DNA of 64,000 nt. It comes from Alkalihalobacterium alkalinitrilicum (GTDB taxonomy: Bacteria > Bacillota > Bacilli > Bacillales > Bacillaceae_F). Shown here piece by piece: positions 8,915 to 17,416 of this stretch. Numbering within the stretch: the first letter of the stretch is position 1; each line of letters opens with the position of its first letter. A program made the translations under genes and the position numbers. Where the stretch lies: assembly GCF_002019605.1 (NCBI RefSeq), contig NZ_KV917368.1, positions 1,090,997 to 1,154,996 on the forward strand. The letters run 5' to 3'. The notes beneath the pieces are model-generated. The model did no database searches, was not told where the DNA came from, and worked only from the letters and a program-made list of their open reading frames with translations.

Positions 8915-10177
8915 ATGCTGAAGTCTTTTATAGATGTAGATGCTACATCCCATTTTCCAATCCAAAACTTGCCATATGGGATTTTTCGTCCACTAACTGG
9001 TGGAAAGCCACGTATTGGTGTAGCAATTGGAGACTACGTCTTGGACCTTTCCGAGTTAGAGGCAGCAGGACTACTTCAAGAAACTGGTTTCAATAAAAAC
9101 GGGGTATTTGATCAACCTTCTCTCAATATGTTCATGGCACTAGGAAAGGAAGTTTGGCAAAAGATTCGCCAAAAACTTCAAGAATTATTAAGCGAAGATG
9201 AACCAACGTTACGAGATAATCAAACACTACGCTCTGCAGCTTTAAGAAAACAAAACGAGGTCGAACTTTTACTTCCATCCCAAATCGGTGATTACACCGA
9301 CTTTTATGCATCAAAGGAACATGCTACAAATGTAGGAACGATGTTTAGAGGAAAAGAAAATGCCTTAATGCCAAACTGGACACACCTGCCTGTCGGGTAT
9401 CATGGGCGATCGAGCTCTGTCGTCATAAGTGGTACCGATGTGTATCGTCCTAAAGGACAGATGAAGCCGCCTGATCAGGCTACCCCAATTTTTGGACCAA
9501 GTAAGCAACTCGATATAGAATTAGAAATGGGTTGGTTTATTGGCCAAGGGAATGAGAGAGGAAAACCGATTTCTATTGATGACGCAGAAGAGCATATATT
9601 TGGTCTCGTGTTAGTCAATGATTGGAGTGCCCGTGATATTCAAGCTTGGGAATACCAGCCGCTCGGACCATTTTTGTCTAAAAGTTTTGCAACATCGATC
9701 TCCCCATGGGTCGTTCCGCTTGAAGCTCTTGAACCCTTTCGGATAGATGGTCCAAAACAGGACCCAACGCCATTACCATATCTTCAAAAAGATGGACCTA
9801 GTTCGTTTGATATCCATCTTGAAGTGTATCTGAAGGGAAAAGAAATGGAACAATCCCAAAAGATTATTACTACAAACTTTAGCTATCTTTACTGGAGTAT
9901 GGCTCAACAAATTAGCCATCATACGGTCGCTGGATGTAATTTACGCCCAGGAGACTTGCATGCTTCGGGAACAATCAGCGGTTCAAAAAAAGAACAGCGT
10001 GGGTGTTTACTTGAACTAACTTGGCGGGGAAAAGAGCCGATTGATCTACACAACGGCGAACAACGAATTTGGTTAGATGATGAAGATGTCATCACGATAA
10101 CGGGCTGGTGTCAAGGTGATGGCTACCGAATTGGGTTCGGAGAAGTAACAGGGAAAATCCTTCCAGCCGTTCACTAA
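8915..10177 (+). CDS. fahA: Fumarylacetoacetase
   Basis: A 420-residue FAH-family hydrolase that splits fumarylacetoacetate into fumarate and acetoacetate, the last step of tyrosine breakdown. Seen: the N-terminal FAH domain, then the metal/active-site segments [57 protein letters not shown] and HASGTISG. Length matches the long eukaryote-like FAH class. A good AAAGGGGG site precedes ATG 8915. It is placed before hmgA, unlike the pathway order. Confidence 0.95.
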   Translation: MLKSFIDVDATSHFPIQNLPYGIFRPLTGGKPRIGVAIGDYVLDLSELEAAGLLQETGFNKNGVFDQPSLNMFMALGKEVWQKIRQKLQELLSEDEPTLRDNQTLRSAALRKQNEVELLLPSQIGDYTDFYASKEHATNVGTMFRGKENALMPNWTHLPVGYHGRSSSVVISGTDVYRPKGQMKPPDQATPIFGPSKQLDIELEMGWFIGQGNERGKPISIDDAEEHIFGLVLVNDWSARDIQAWEYQPLGPFLSKSFATSISPWVVPLEALEPFRIDGPKQDPTPLPYLQKDGPSSFDIHLEVYLKGKEMEQSQKIITTNFSYLYWSMAQQISHHTVAGCNLRPGDLHASGTISGSKKEQRGCLLELTWRGKEPIDLHNGEQRIWLDDEDVITITGWCQGDGYRIGFGEVTGKILPAVH

Positions 10178-10217
10178 TATAATGAGTACGATACCACTTG
10201 ATAAGGAGGTTTTATCT

Positions 10218-11369
10218 GTGCCATTTTATAGACAAATGGGAGAAATTCCTCGGAAGCGACACACGATGTTTCGAAAGGAGGACGGCACATTATATCGAGA
10301 ACAAGTAATGGGCACGAAAGGCTTCTCTGGGATTCAATCGATTTTATATCATCATCATCCACCAACGAGTATTATTAAATCCGAATTGTTAAAAGATTGT
10401 AGCGTTCATTATGAGGGCCAAAGTGACCTTTCGCATCGGCATTTTTATACACATCAGTATACAGAAACAACGGATGCTTTAACGGGTAGACATTATTTGC
10501 TAGGAAACGAAGATGTTCTCATTGGTGTCGTTAACCCTACCGAACCAATGGACTTCTTCTATCGAAACAGCGATGGGGATGAAGTCTTATTTGTTCATTA
10601 TGGTTCAGGTAAAGTTGAAACGATGTTTGGTACACTATCCTATAAGCCAGGTGATTATATTGTCATACCGATTGGAACAATTTATCGTGTCATACCAGAT
10701 GAAGGAGAGGCCAAGTTTTTAGTCATTGAAACGAACAGCTGGATAACAACTCCGAAGCGGTATCGTAATGCGCATGGACAATTACTTGAACATAGTCCAT
10801 TTTGCGAACGAGATCTTCATGGTCCAGAAAAACTCGAGACACATGTTGACCAAAATGAGTACGAAGTGAAAACGAAATCAAGAGGGTATATGCATTCTCA
10901 TACGTTCAATCATCACCCGTTGGATGTCGTCGGATGGGACGGATATTTGTACCCTTATATTTTTAATGTTGATGATTTCGAACCGATCACGGGTAGAATT
11001 CATATGCCTCCACCGATTCACCAAACGTTTGAAGGAAATAATTTTGTAATCTGTTCATTCGTGCCACGTATGTATGACTATCATCCAGAAGCAATACCTG
11101 CCCCTTATTATCATAGTAATGTGAATAGCGATGAAGTTCTTTATTATGTCAAAGGAAATTTTATGAGTCGAAAGGGAATCAGTGAAGGTTCGATTACTTT
11201 ACACCCTTCTGGAATTCCACATGGGCCTCATCCAGGAAAAATCGAAGCAAGTATCGGGAAGAAAGAAACGATGGAATTAGCAGTTATGATTGATACATTC
11301 AGACCATTACGAGTCGTAAAACAAGCCCAAACATATGAAGATAAAGGATATAAGTACAGTTGGAAGTAG
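10218..11369 (+). CDS. hmgA: Homogentisate 1,2-dioxygenase
   Basis: A 383-residue cupin dioxygenase that opens homogentisate to maleylacetoacetate. Iron ligand contexts are visible: PYYHSNVNSDE (His and Glu) and GIPHGPHPG (His). I place the start at GTG 10218, giving VPFYRQMGEIPRKRH, because AAGGAGG (10203-10209) stands 8 nt upstream. The in-frame ATG at 10182 has no ribosome site and would make that site part of the protein. The family usually begins near this residue. Confidence 0.93.
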   Translation: MPFYRQMGEIPRKRHTMFRKEDGTLYREQVMGTKGFSGIQSILYHHHPPTSIIKSELLKDCSVHYEGQSDLSHRHFYTHQYTETTDALTGRHYLLGNEDVLIGVVNPTEPMDFFYRNSDGDEVLFVHYGSGKVETMFGTLSYKPGDYIVIPIGTIYRVIPDEGEAKFLVIETNSWITTPKRYRNAHGQLLEHSPFCERDLHGPEKLETHVDQNEYEVKTKSRGYMHSHTFNHHPLDVVGWDGYLYPYIFNVDDFEPITGRIHMPPPIHQTFEGNNFVICSFVPRMYDYHPEAIPAPYYHSNVNSDEVLYYVKGNFMSRKGISEGSITLHPSGIPHGPHPGKIEASIGKKETMELAVMIDTFRPLRVVKQAQTYEDKGYKYSWK

Positions 11370-11447
11370 TTTATGCAGAGAGTTTATGGGTATATTAATT
11401 AGATAGTAGGAGCTACGAATATGAATAATTATAGTAGGAGGAGAGTC

Positions 11448-11747
11448 GTGGAAAAGTTAACAGTACAAGAAATCGAAATATTTTTAAACACGTACAAAGA
11501 TTGGAAGTTGGTAGATGAGAAATGGATTGAAAAAAAATATCGATTTCATGCTTATTTAGATGGCATTGAATTTGTTCAAAAAATTGCTCAAGTTTCAGAA
11601 GAAATGAATCATCACCCTTTCATTTCGATTGATTATAAATTAATCCGCGTAAAGCTATCATCTTGGAAAGAAAACGGTTTAACTGCTTTAGATACTAAAC
11701 TAGCAGAAGAATATGACGCCATCTATGAAACACTTAAAAATGTTTGA
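11448..11747 (+). CDS. phhB: Pterin-4a-carbinolamine dehydratase
   Basis: A 99-residue protein that dehydrates 4a-hydroxytetrahydrobiopterin so that the phenylalanine hydroxylase cofactor is recycled. The active-site pattern is present as [13 protein letters not shown] with two adjacent histidines, followed by VKLSSW. I prefer GTG 11448 (AGGAGGA 6 nt upstream, start MEKLTVQEI). ATG 11421 has a fair site too (TAGGAG) and would add nine residues rich in arginine. It lies directly before phhA, whose partner it is. Confidence 0.9.
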   Translation: MEKLTVQEIEIFLNTYKDWKLVDEKWIEKKYRFHAYLDGIEFVQKIAQVSEEMNHHPFISIDYKLIRVKLSSWKENGLTALDTKLAEEYDAIYETLKNV

Positions 11748-11772
11748 CATAAAGGTATGAAACCTATATGTT
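11744..11772 (+). promoter_or_regulatory. Sigma-A-type promoter for phhA
   Basis: TTGACA (11744-11749) overlaps the end of phhB; TATGTT (11767-11772) follows after 17 nt. It would give phhA its own transcript in addition to read-through. Confidence 0.5.
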
Positions 11773-11788
11773 ATAGTAGTATAACGCT

Positions 11789-11808
11789 TTAACACTAAAA
11801 AGTGTTAA
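11789..11808 (+). promoter_or_regulatory. Inverted repeat in the phhA leader
   Basis: TTAACACT-AAAA-AGTGTTAA is a perfect 8-bp inverted repeat just downstream of the proposed phhA promoter and 28 nt before the start codon. It could be an operator or a small leader hairpin; the sequence alone does not decide. Confidence 0.4.
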
Positions 11809-11835
11809 GGTGTGTTTCAGAAGGGTGTGTATAAT

Positions 11836-13563
11836 ATGACAACGAGAAAAGTGCCAAAGCATTTAAGAAAATATACGATAGAACAAAATTACGACAGTTA
11901 TACTGCTATTAATCATGCGGTGTGGAGATATGTGATGCGCCAAAATCATCACACGTTAAAAGATTTAGCGCATGAAGCGTATATAGAAGGGTTACAGGCA
12001 TCAGGAATATCAACCGAGAAAATTCCTGATGTGAATGAAATGAATCGGTGTTTAGCGCCCTTTGGTTGGGGAGCGGCAACTATCGATGGATTTATTCCTG
12101 GAGTCGCCTTTTTTGAATTTCAAGCAAACGGGATTCTCCCTGTAGTCGCAGAGATTCGGAAACTCGAAAATATTCAATATACACCAGCTCCGGATATGAT
12201 ACATGAAGCGGCAGGACATGCGCCCATTCTTTGTAATGAAAAATATTCTGAATATGTGAAGTTATTTGGTGAAATTGGGAAGAAAGCGATTGCAACGAAA
12301 GAAGAGCATGACGTATTTGAAGCTGTTCGTCACTACTCGAACCTTCTTGAAAAAGGAGAAGCAACGGAAACAGAAATCGCCAATGCAAAAAAGCAAATTG
12401 ATGAAAAATCAAAATTAATTAGCGGCGTTTCTGAAGCTGAGAAGATTGGTCGATTATACTGGTGGACGGTCGAATACGGATTAATCGGTAGTTTAGAAGA
12501 ACCAAAAATTTATGGAGCGGGCCTATTATCATCTGTTTCAGAAGGTGGCAATATTTTAAGTCCAGATGTAAAAAAAGTTCCTTTTGATTTAAAAACCATC
12601 ATTAATACAGGCTTTGACATTACTAAACCGCAACCACAATTGTTTGTTTGTAATCATTTTGAACAATTAATTGAAGGCCTCAAAGAATTTGCTAAGGAAA
12701 TGGCATTTATGAAGGGTGGAAGCGAAAGCTTAGAGAAGGCGATTCAATCCGCAAATGTTGCAACAGCTGTTTATAGTTCAGGCTTGCAAGTAACAGGAGT
12801 CATTCAAGACATGATCACGGATGAAGAAAATGAGCCGATCTATATTAAAACAAAAGGTGCAACCGCTTTAGCTCACAATGACAAGGAACTTAGTGAACAT
12901 GGAACACAAACGCATAAAGATGGGTTTGGTGCTCCTGTAGGGAAATTAAAAGGAATAAATCAGCCGTTAGAAACTTTATCTGACAGTGAAATGGAATCGT
13001 TAGGAATAGCAGTTGGTCAAAGTTGTGAGCTTCATTTTGAGAGTGGAGTAGAAGTAAAGGGGACGGTCGAACAAATCGTTAAGGAAGGTGCAAACGTCAT
13101 CCTGATTTCTTTTAAAAATTGTTTAGTAAAGTATAGAAATCAAGTTTTGTTTGAACCAAACTGGGGCATGTATGATATGGCCGTCGGTGAAAAGATTTCT
13201 TCCGTCTTCGCTGGAGCTGCCGATGGAGAAACGTATTATCCTAATGAAGAATCGAGTAGCAAAATCACTCATAACCAAGAACAAACAGAGCTTGATGATT
13301 TGTACCAAACTATCCGAAATGTCAGAGAAGGCATTGAAGAAAATACAATCGATGTGATTGAAAAAGTGTCAAAGGATCTCAACGATAAGTACCCAAATGA
13401 TTGGTTATTAAAACTAGAAATCATCGAGATCCTTCACCAACAACATTGGTTACCCAAATTAGAAGCGGAAATCCTTTCAGATTTGCAAAGACTAAGTAAA
13501 AATAACAGGACAATAACTGCACTGATTGAAAATGGCTTAAAGATTTATCAAACAAAAATCTAA
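11836..13563 (+). CDS. phhA: Phenylalanine 4-hydroxylase
   Basis: A 575-residue pterin-dependent aromatic amino acid hydroxylase, turning phenylalanine into tyrosine. The iron site is seen in PDMIHEAAGHAPIL (HxxxxH) and YWWTVEYGLIG (Glu). The catalytic domain fills about residues 1-330. A C-terminal extension of some 240 residues follows, as in the long form found in Bacillaceae; it is not a classical N-terminal ACT domain. ATG 11836 follows AGAAGGGTG; a GTG at 11812 in the same frame is less likely. It feeds tyrosine into the hpd-hmgA-fahA pathway upstream. Confidence 0.92.
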   Translation: MTTRKVPKHLRKYTIEQNYDSYTAINHAVWRYVMRQNHHTLKDLAHEAYIEGLQASGISTEKIPDVNEMNRCLAPFGWGAATIDGFIPGVAFFEFQANGILPVVAEIRKLENIQYTPAPDMIHEAAGHAPILCNEKYSEYVKLFGEIGKKAIATKEEHDVFEAVRHYSNLLEKGEATETEIANAKKQIDEKSKLISGVSEAEKIGRLYWWTVEYGLIGSLEEPKIYGAGLLSSVSEGGNILSPDVKKVPFDLKTIINTGFDITKPQPQLFVCNHFEQLIEGLKEFAKEMAFMKGGSESLEKAIQSANVATAVYSSGLQVTGVIQDMITDEENEPIYIKTKGATALAHNDKELSEHGTQTHKDGFGAPVGKLKGINQPLETLSDSEMESLGIAVGQSCELHFESGVEVKGTVEQIVKEGANVILISFKNCLVKYRNQVLFEPNWGMYDMAVGEKISSVFAGAADGETYYPNEESSSKITHNQEQTELDDLYQTIRNVREGIEENTIDVIEKVSKDLNDKYPNDWLLKLEIIEILHQQHWLPKLEAEILSDLQRLSKNNRTITALIENGLKIYQTKI

Positions 13564-13583
13564 ATTTATAAAATAAGAAATAG

Positions 13584-13615
13584 TAACATCATGGCTTAGC
13601 TATGGTGTTATTTTT
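13584..13615 (+). terminator. Terminator after phhA
   Basis: A 12-bp stem (TAACATCATGGC / GCTATGGTGTTA, two G-U pairs), 3-nt loop and five T residues, 21 nt after the stop codon. Confidence 0.85.
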
Positions 13616-13818
13616 GCGAAAAATAAATTTTTTTGAAACTAATTTTTACATGGATAACGTCTATCATATTGTGCTACAGATGATATTTCGTTTATTAAAA
13701 AGAAGAAATGTTTGAAACTATAAGGAAGTGATGGATAAATAGTATAGTAACAACTAACAATATTTGTGTATCTGTTTACTATAATCACCATAATATTAGA
13801 TACAAGGAGGGAAACGTA

Positions 13819-14097
13819 ATGACTGTTGAAATTGGAGAAGAATTATTATTTGGAGAAGAAGGTAGTGAACAGTTGTATGAAGTTCTATATACCGTTGATC
13901 TCAATACTAAACACTATTTAGTTGCGGGTTTAAGTACAGATTTAGCAGATAATGACAGTGATGCGAACATCATATCGTTTAGTTATACAGAAGACGAAGA
14001 AGGAACGCTTTTTTTTGATGAGATAAGTGATGAAGAATGGGAACAAGTTGAAGCTAAATTTAACACTTACATAGATAAAGTAGCGAACGAAGAATAG
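13819..14097 (+). CDS. DUF1292 family protein
   Basis: A 92-residue acidic cytoplasmic protein with the DUF1292 pattern: LLFGEEGSEQLYEVLYTVD, then NIISFSYTEDEEGTLFFDEISDEEWEQVEAKF. This family (YrzB-like) is common in Firmicutes and its function is not established. Here it is a single gene with a clean AAGGAGGG site, preceded by about 200 nt of AT-rich sequence, and followed by the hairpin element at 14121. Confidence 0.85.
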   Translation: MTVEIGEELLFGEEGSEQLYEVLYTVDLNTKHYLVAGLSTDLADNDSDANIISFSYTEDEEGTLFFDEISDEEWEQVEAKFNTYIDKVANEE

Positions 14098-14120
14098 AGT
14101 TCAAAGTTTAATTCGTCTAA

Positions 14121-14187
14121 CTGGTGCTAAAACTCCCACTCCAAGGCTTTGAGAAAACAGGAAAGTGGAGATGGGGGAGAGCACCAG
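14121..14187 (+). repeat. Imperfect hairpin element, copy 1
   Basis: Outer stem CTGGTGCT / AGCACCAG encloses an inner imperfect stem with CTCCCACTCC and GTGGAGATGGGGGAG. A diverged second copy lies at 26961-27022 with the same block order (CTGG, CCCACT, CAAG, TT, GAG, AA, CA, GAAAG, GTGGAG). The match in spacing argues for a dispersed element, perhaps a solo end of an IS200/IS605-type transposon or a shared RNA hairpin. The remaining bases to 14467 hold only a decayed reading frame on the minus strand (see findings). Confidence 0.5.
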
Positions 14188-14467
14188 TAATAAAGTCTAG
14201 GAGCCATGATACATTTCTTTCCAACTCTTCTATTTCTATTTTTTATTGTCTTTAACACTAATCATATGTTTTTCAATGATGACTTCAATTTTTTTACTTC
14301 CAGCTCTTTGACTATGTTGGATTAACTCATAAAGGAACGCAATATACTATCGTATACAACTCCACTTCTAATCTTCTTTGTATTGTCAAGTATAGGTATA
14401 AGTTCGTCTCAGTGCTTAGTTTTTTGTGTATATAGGTAAACTCTATACCAACAGTTTACCCGAAATG

Positions 14468-15088
14468 TTATTGTTTTAAAATTCCTTCCGCTTTTGAAAT
14501 GCCGCTGTTATATTTATCTTGACCCAAAGCGAAAGTTAATTCTCCCGACATGATTTTCATTTTATCTTCAGCATCAATACCATCTCTAATTTCCACCAAT
14601 CCTTCATGCAATGTTTTAAATGCATCCATAATGGATTGATGACTTTCTACATATCTTTCAGGAACTTCTCCACTTCCAGATTTCGTCATGCATTCAATAT
14701 AGTACATTCCAAAAATTTCTTTCACACCATTCAATGCTGCTAACCATTCATCATCAGAATATAAATGATTATCTTCTTTACCATCTTCTAATATTTCTTT
14801 AGAAAACGCTAAAAATTTAGTATACCCCTCTTGCGTCTCATTTAAAAAGAGCCAGTAATTATCTTCTAATCCTTTCTCTTCTTCACTTAATGGACTGTTA
14901 TTAATCTCTTCCTGTGCGGCTTCTTCTGCTGGAGCGTCAACCTCTACCAGCTCTGTACTTTCATTTGGTTCCACCTCACCACTTGCAACACTCTCATCAT
15001 TACTTGAACACCCTATTAACAATAGTGATGTTAAAGCAATAGAACTTATCCATTTAATATTCAAATTCCTTCTTTCCTTTCGTTTCAT
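14468..15088 (-). CDS. Putative lipoprotein, function unknown
   Basis: A 206-residue secreted lipoprotein: positively charged N-terminus, hydrophobic stretch IALTSLLLIG and lipobox LLIGC, so it should be anchored to the outer face of the membrane. Residues 25-65 are an acidic low-complexity linker. The rest is a helical, charged domain (EEKGLEDNYWLFLNETQEG, then SHQSIMDAFKTLHEGLVEI) that I do not recognise. AAAGGA lies about 13 nt before ATG. It is flanked by gene debris, so it may be part of a species-specific region. Confidence 0.75.
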   Translation of the reverse strand: MKRKERRNLNIKWISSIALTSLLLIGCSSNDESVASGEVEPNESTELVEVDAPAEEAAQEEINNSPLSEEEKGLEDNYWLFLNETQEGYTKFLAFSKEILEDGKEDNHLYSDDEWLAALNGVKEIFGMYYIECMTKSGSGEVPERYVESHQSIMDAFKTLHEGLVEIRDGIDAEDKMKIMSGELTFALGQDKYNSGISKAEGILKQ

Positions 15089-15332
15089 TAAAATATCACT
15101 GTCCTTTCTACCTAATATCCTTTATTATATATCCGCATCCTTTAAAAACATATAACAATATAATTTTTGGTCTTTATCAACAAACTTAATCTGCCTCGAA
15201 TAATACTGTTACTAAAACTACATGGTTTCCTAAGATTTTTTGTTATATTTTTTATCAACCATTGAGAAGTCGTGTTACCATCTAAAAGGAATAAATAACA
15301 ATAATTGAAACTTCAAAGAAGGAAGATCAAAA

Positions 15333-15579
15333 ATGTAAAAAGCGAAGGATTTTGGTATTAGACGTGAAGTGGAAACAATGTTGAATGAAACATTTAATAG
15401 GGCGTTGACAAAGAAACAAATTTGATGATGTGATGGAAACGATAGAATTGTACGACACCTTCGATAGCATCGTTGGTTTATTTGTCGCAAAAGGGATAAA
15501 AGAAACCGCAGAAAGAGATAAAATCCCTTTCGAAAGAGAGGTGTTAGAGTATCAACTTATTGTAAATATTTACTATTAA
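15333..15579 (+). pseudogene. Decayed small gene of unknown family
   Basis: A ribosome-site-like GAAGGA precedes an ATG at 15333 followed at once by a TAA codon. Beyond it the same frame reads KAKDFGIRREVETMLNE to a stop, and a second frame then reads DDVMETIELYDTFDSIVGLF and on to a TAA at 15577. Both halves have gene-like composition, so I read this as one gene of about 80 codons with a nonsense change and a frameshift. No family recognised. The surrounding 15089-15789 holds nothing else that I can support. Confidence 0.5.
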
Positions 15580-15789
15580 AATAGGTACACCTTTGTATAT
15601 GTTTTCTTCTAACACCTTTAGGGTAGTTGGAAATTGAATTATTCAGTACACTCTAACCCCTTCTTTCCGTGAAGTCATCCTACCATAATTAATTTACCCC
15701 CATGAAATTAGGTTTCACTTTATCAAACTCGTGGTAATATATACATAATAATCGATATTTATTTCTTATAGAAAGAATGGCGAACACGA

Positions 15790-17400
15790 ATGAAAAAAAC
15801 AAAAATTTTTTCTGGAAAAAGTATATTTGGAATGGTGTCAACCGCTTCGAAGCCAGCGACTGAAGCTGGAGTGAAAATGCTTGAAAAAGGGGGGAATGCA
15901 GTTGATGCCGCAGTTGCCGCAGCTTTATGTTTAGGAGTAACCGAACCACAAGCATCAGGTATAGGTGGACAATCGATGGCCTTACTGTATTTGAAAGAAG
16001 CGGATCGAGTGTTTGCTTTAGACGGCTCATCCCGAGCTCCTTTTAATATTCAGCCGATGAAAACACCAGAAAAGCCAATAACATTAGGCTTAAAATCATC
16101 GACAGTTCCATCTACACCTGCCACCCTAGGTTATATGCAAGAAACGTATGGTCGACTGACTTTCGCTGAAGTAGTAGAACCCGCTATCGAAGCTGCCCAA
16201 AACGGATTTGTTGTATCTTCGTTGGTCCATCGATTACTAAAAAAAGAATCCGAACATTTACGGAAAGATCCTTCTATTGTGAAAAACTTCTTTGAAAATA
16301 ATGAACCGAAACTTAAAGGTCAAGTTGTTCGTCAGCCCGAATTAGCTCATTGTTTACAGACAATAGCAGATCATGGATGGCAGGATTTTTATGTTGGTAG
16401 CATCGGAAGAAAAATCGTCAAAGATATGAAAAAAAGAGATGGTTTAATTACTGAAGCTGATCTTTGTCAAATTCCTCTCCCTGTCGAAAGAGAGGTTTTA
16501 TCGAGTAGTTATCGAGATTATGATATTTATACTTTTCCACCACCAGGAGCAGGAAGAGTATTGATCCAAATTTTAAATACATTAGAAGCTTTCCCACCTG
16601 AAATACTAAATACCGAAGAGCCCGTTGGAGCTGTCATTTCCGCTTTAGCTTTTCAATTTGCGATTACCGATCGACAAAGGTTACCTATCCATCCAGATTA
16701 TTATTTACAAACGGTGAATAAACTGATGTGTAACAAAGAGTATGCATCAGAAATTGCCCATTTAATTTCCATTTATAAATCTTCCATTGAAGAAAAGTAT
16801 TCACCACCACCGACTTCGGGTGAAACGACTCATTTGTCTGTGACGGATAAGGACGGGAATGCAGTTGGAATTACTCAGTCAATAGAACTTGTATTTGGAA
16901 GTAAGAGAATGGCAACCGACCTTGGCTTTTTTTACAATAATTATATGAGTGCGTTTGAATATAAAAATATGACACATCCATATTTTCTACTACCTGGTGG
17001 AAAACCGTGGAGTAGTGTGGCTCCCACGTTAATCTGTAAAAATGGCACTCCGAGATTTTTATTAGGAAGTCCTGGAAGTAGTCGAATTTCAACTTCTCTT
17101 GCTCAAGTCATTACTAGATTGGTCGATAGGAAAGAAAATTTAGATACTGCGATTGCTGCACCGAGATTCCATTCTGCAGATACAGCTAAGCTTTTGATTG
17201 AAAAATTACGCTTTAAACAGGATGTAATAGATGCCTTGACTTCAACTGGTTTTGATTTAAAGAAACGAGGGTCCTATAGTTTTTATTTAGGCTGCGTGCA
17301 AGGAATCCAATTTCCTGAAAAAGAGGGAGAACCATTTTTTGGTGTGGCTGATCCTAGACGAGACGGAACTGCTGAAGGTCCAAATAGGATAAAACAATAG
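15790..17400 (+). CDS. Gamma-glutamyltransferase family protein, cytoplasmic (YwrD-like)
   Basis: A 536-residue Ntn-hydrolase of the gamma-glutamyltranspeptidase family. The N-terminal region GGNAVDAAVAAALCLGVTEPQASGIGGQ is typical, and the autoprocessing nucleophile lies in SGETTHLSVTDKDGNAVGIT (about residue 345). There is no signal peptide, unlike secreted Ggt, so it should act inside the cell, as in the YwrD subgroup. It heads a three-gene set with an ATP-grasp/M20 fusion (16 nt away) and an N-formylglutamate amidohydrolase-like enzyme. The substrate is probably a gamma-glutamyl or N-acyl-glutamate compound. Confidence 0.88.
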   Translation: MKKTKIFSGKSIFGMVSTASKPATEAGVKMLEKGGNAVDAAVAAALCLGVTEPQASGIGGQSMALLYLKEADRVFALDGSSRAPFNIQPMKTPEKPITLGLKSSTVPSTPATLGYMQETYGRLTFAEVVEPAIEAAQNGFVVSSLVHRLLKKESEHLRKDPSIVKNFFENNEPKLKGQVVRQPELAHCLQTIADHGWQDFYVGSIGRKIVKDMKKRDGLITEADLCQIPLPVEREVLSSSYRDYDIYTFPPPGAGRVLIQILNTLEAFPPEILNTEEPVGAVISALAFQFAITDRQRLPIHPDYYLQTVNKLMCNKEYASEIAHLISIYKSSIEEKYSPPPTSGETTHLSVTDKDGNAVGITQSIELVFGSKRMATDLGFFYNNYMSAFEYKNMTHPYFLLPGGKPWSSVAPTLICKNGTPRFLLGSPGSSRISTSLAQVITRLVDRKENLDTAIAAPRFHSADTAKLLIEKLRFKQDVIDALTSTGFDLKKRGSYSFYLGCVQGIQFPEKEGEPFFGVADPRRDGTAEGPNRIKQ

Positions 17401-17416
17401 AAGGGTGAGGGTGTAA

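Noticed and set aside
10182-10217. Longer N-terminus for homogentisate dioxygenase (MSTIPLDKEVLS)
   Set aside because: No ribosome site before ATG 10182, while AAGGAGG stands 8 nt before GTG 10218.
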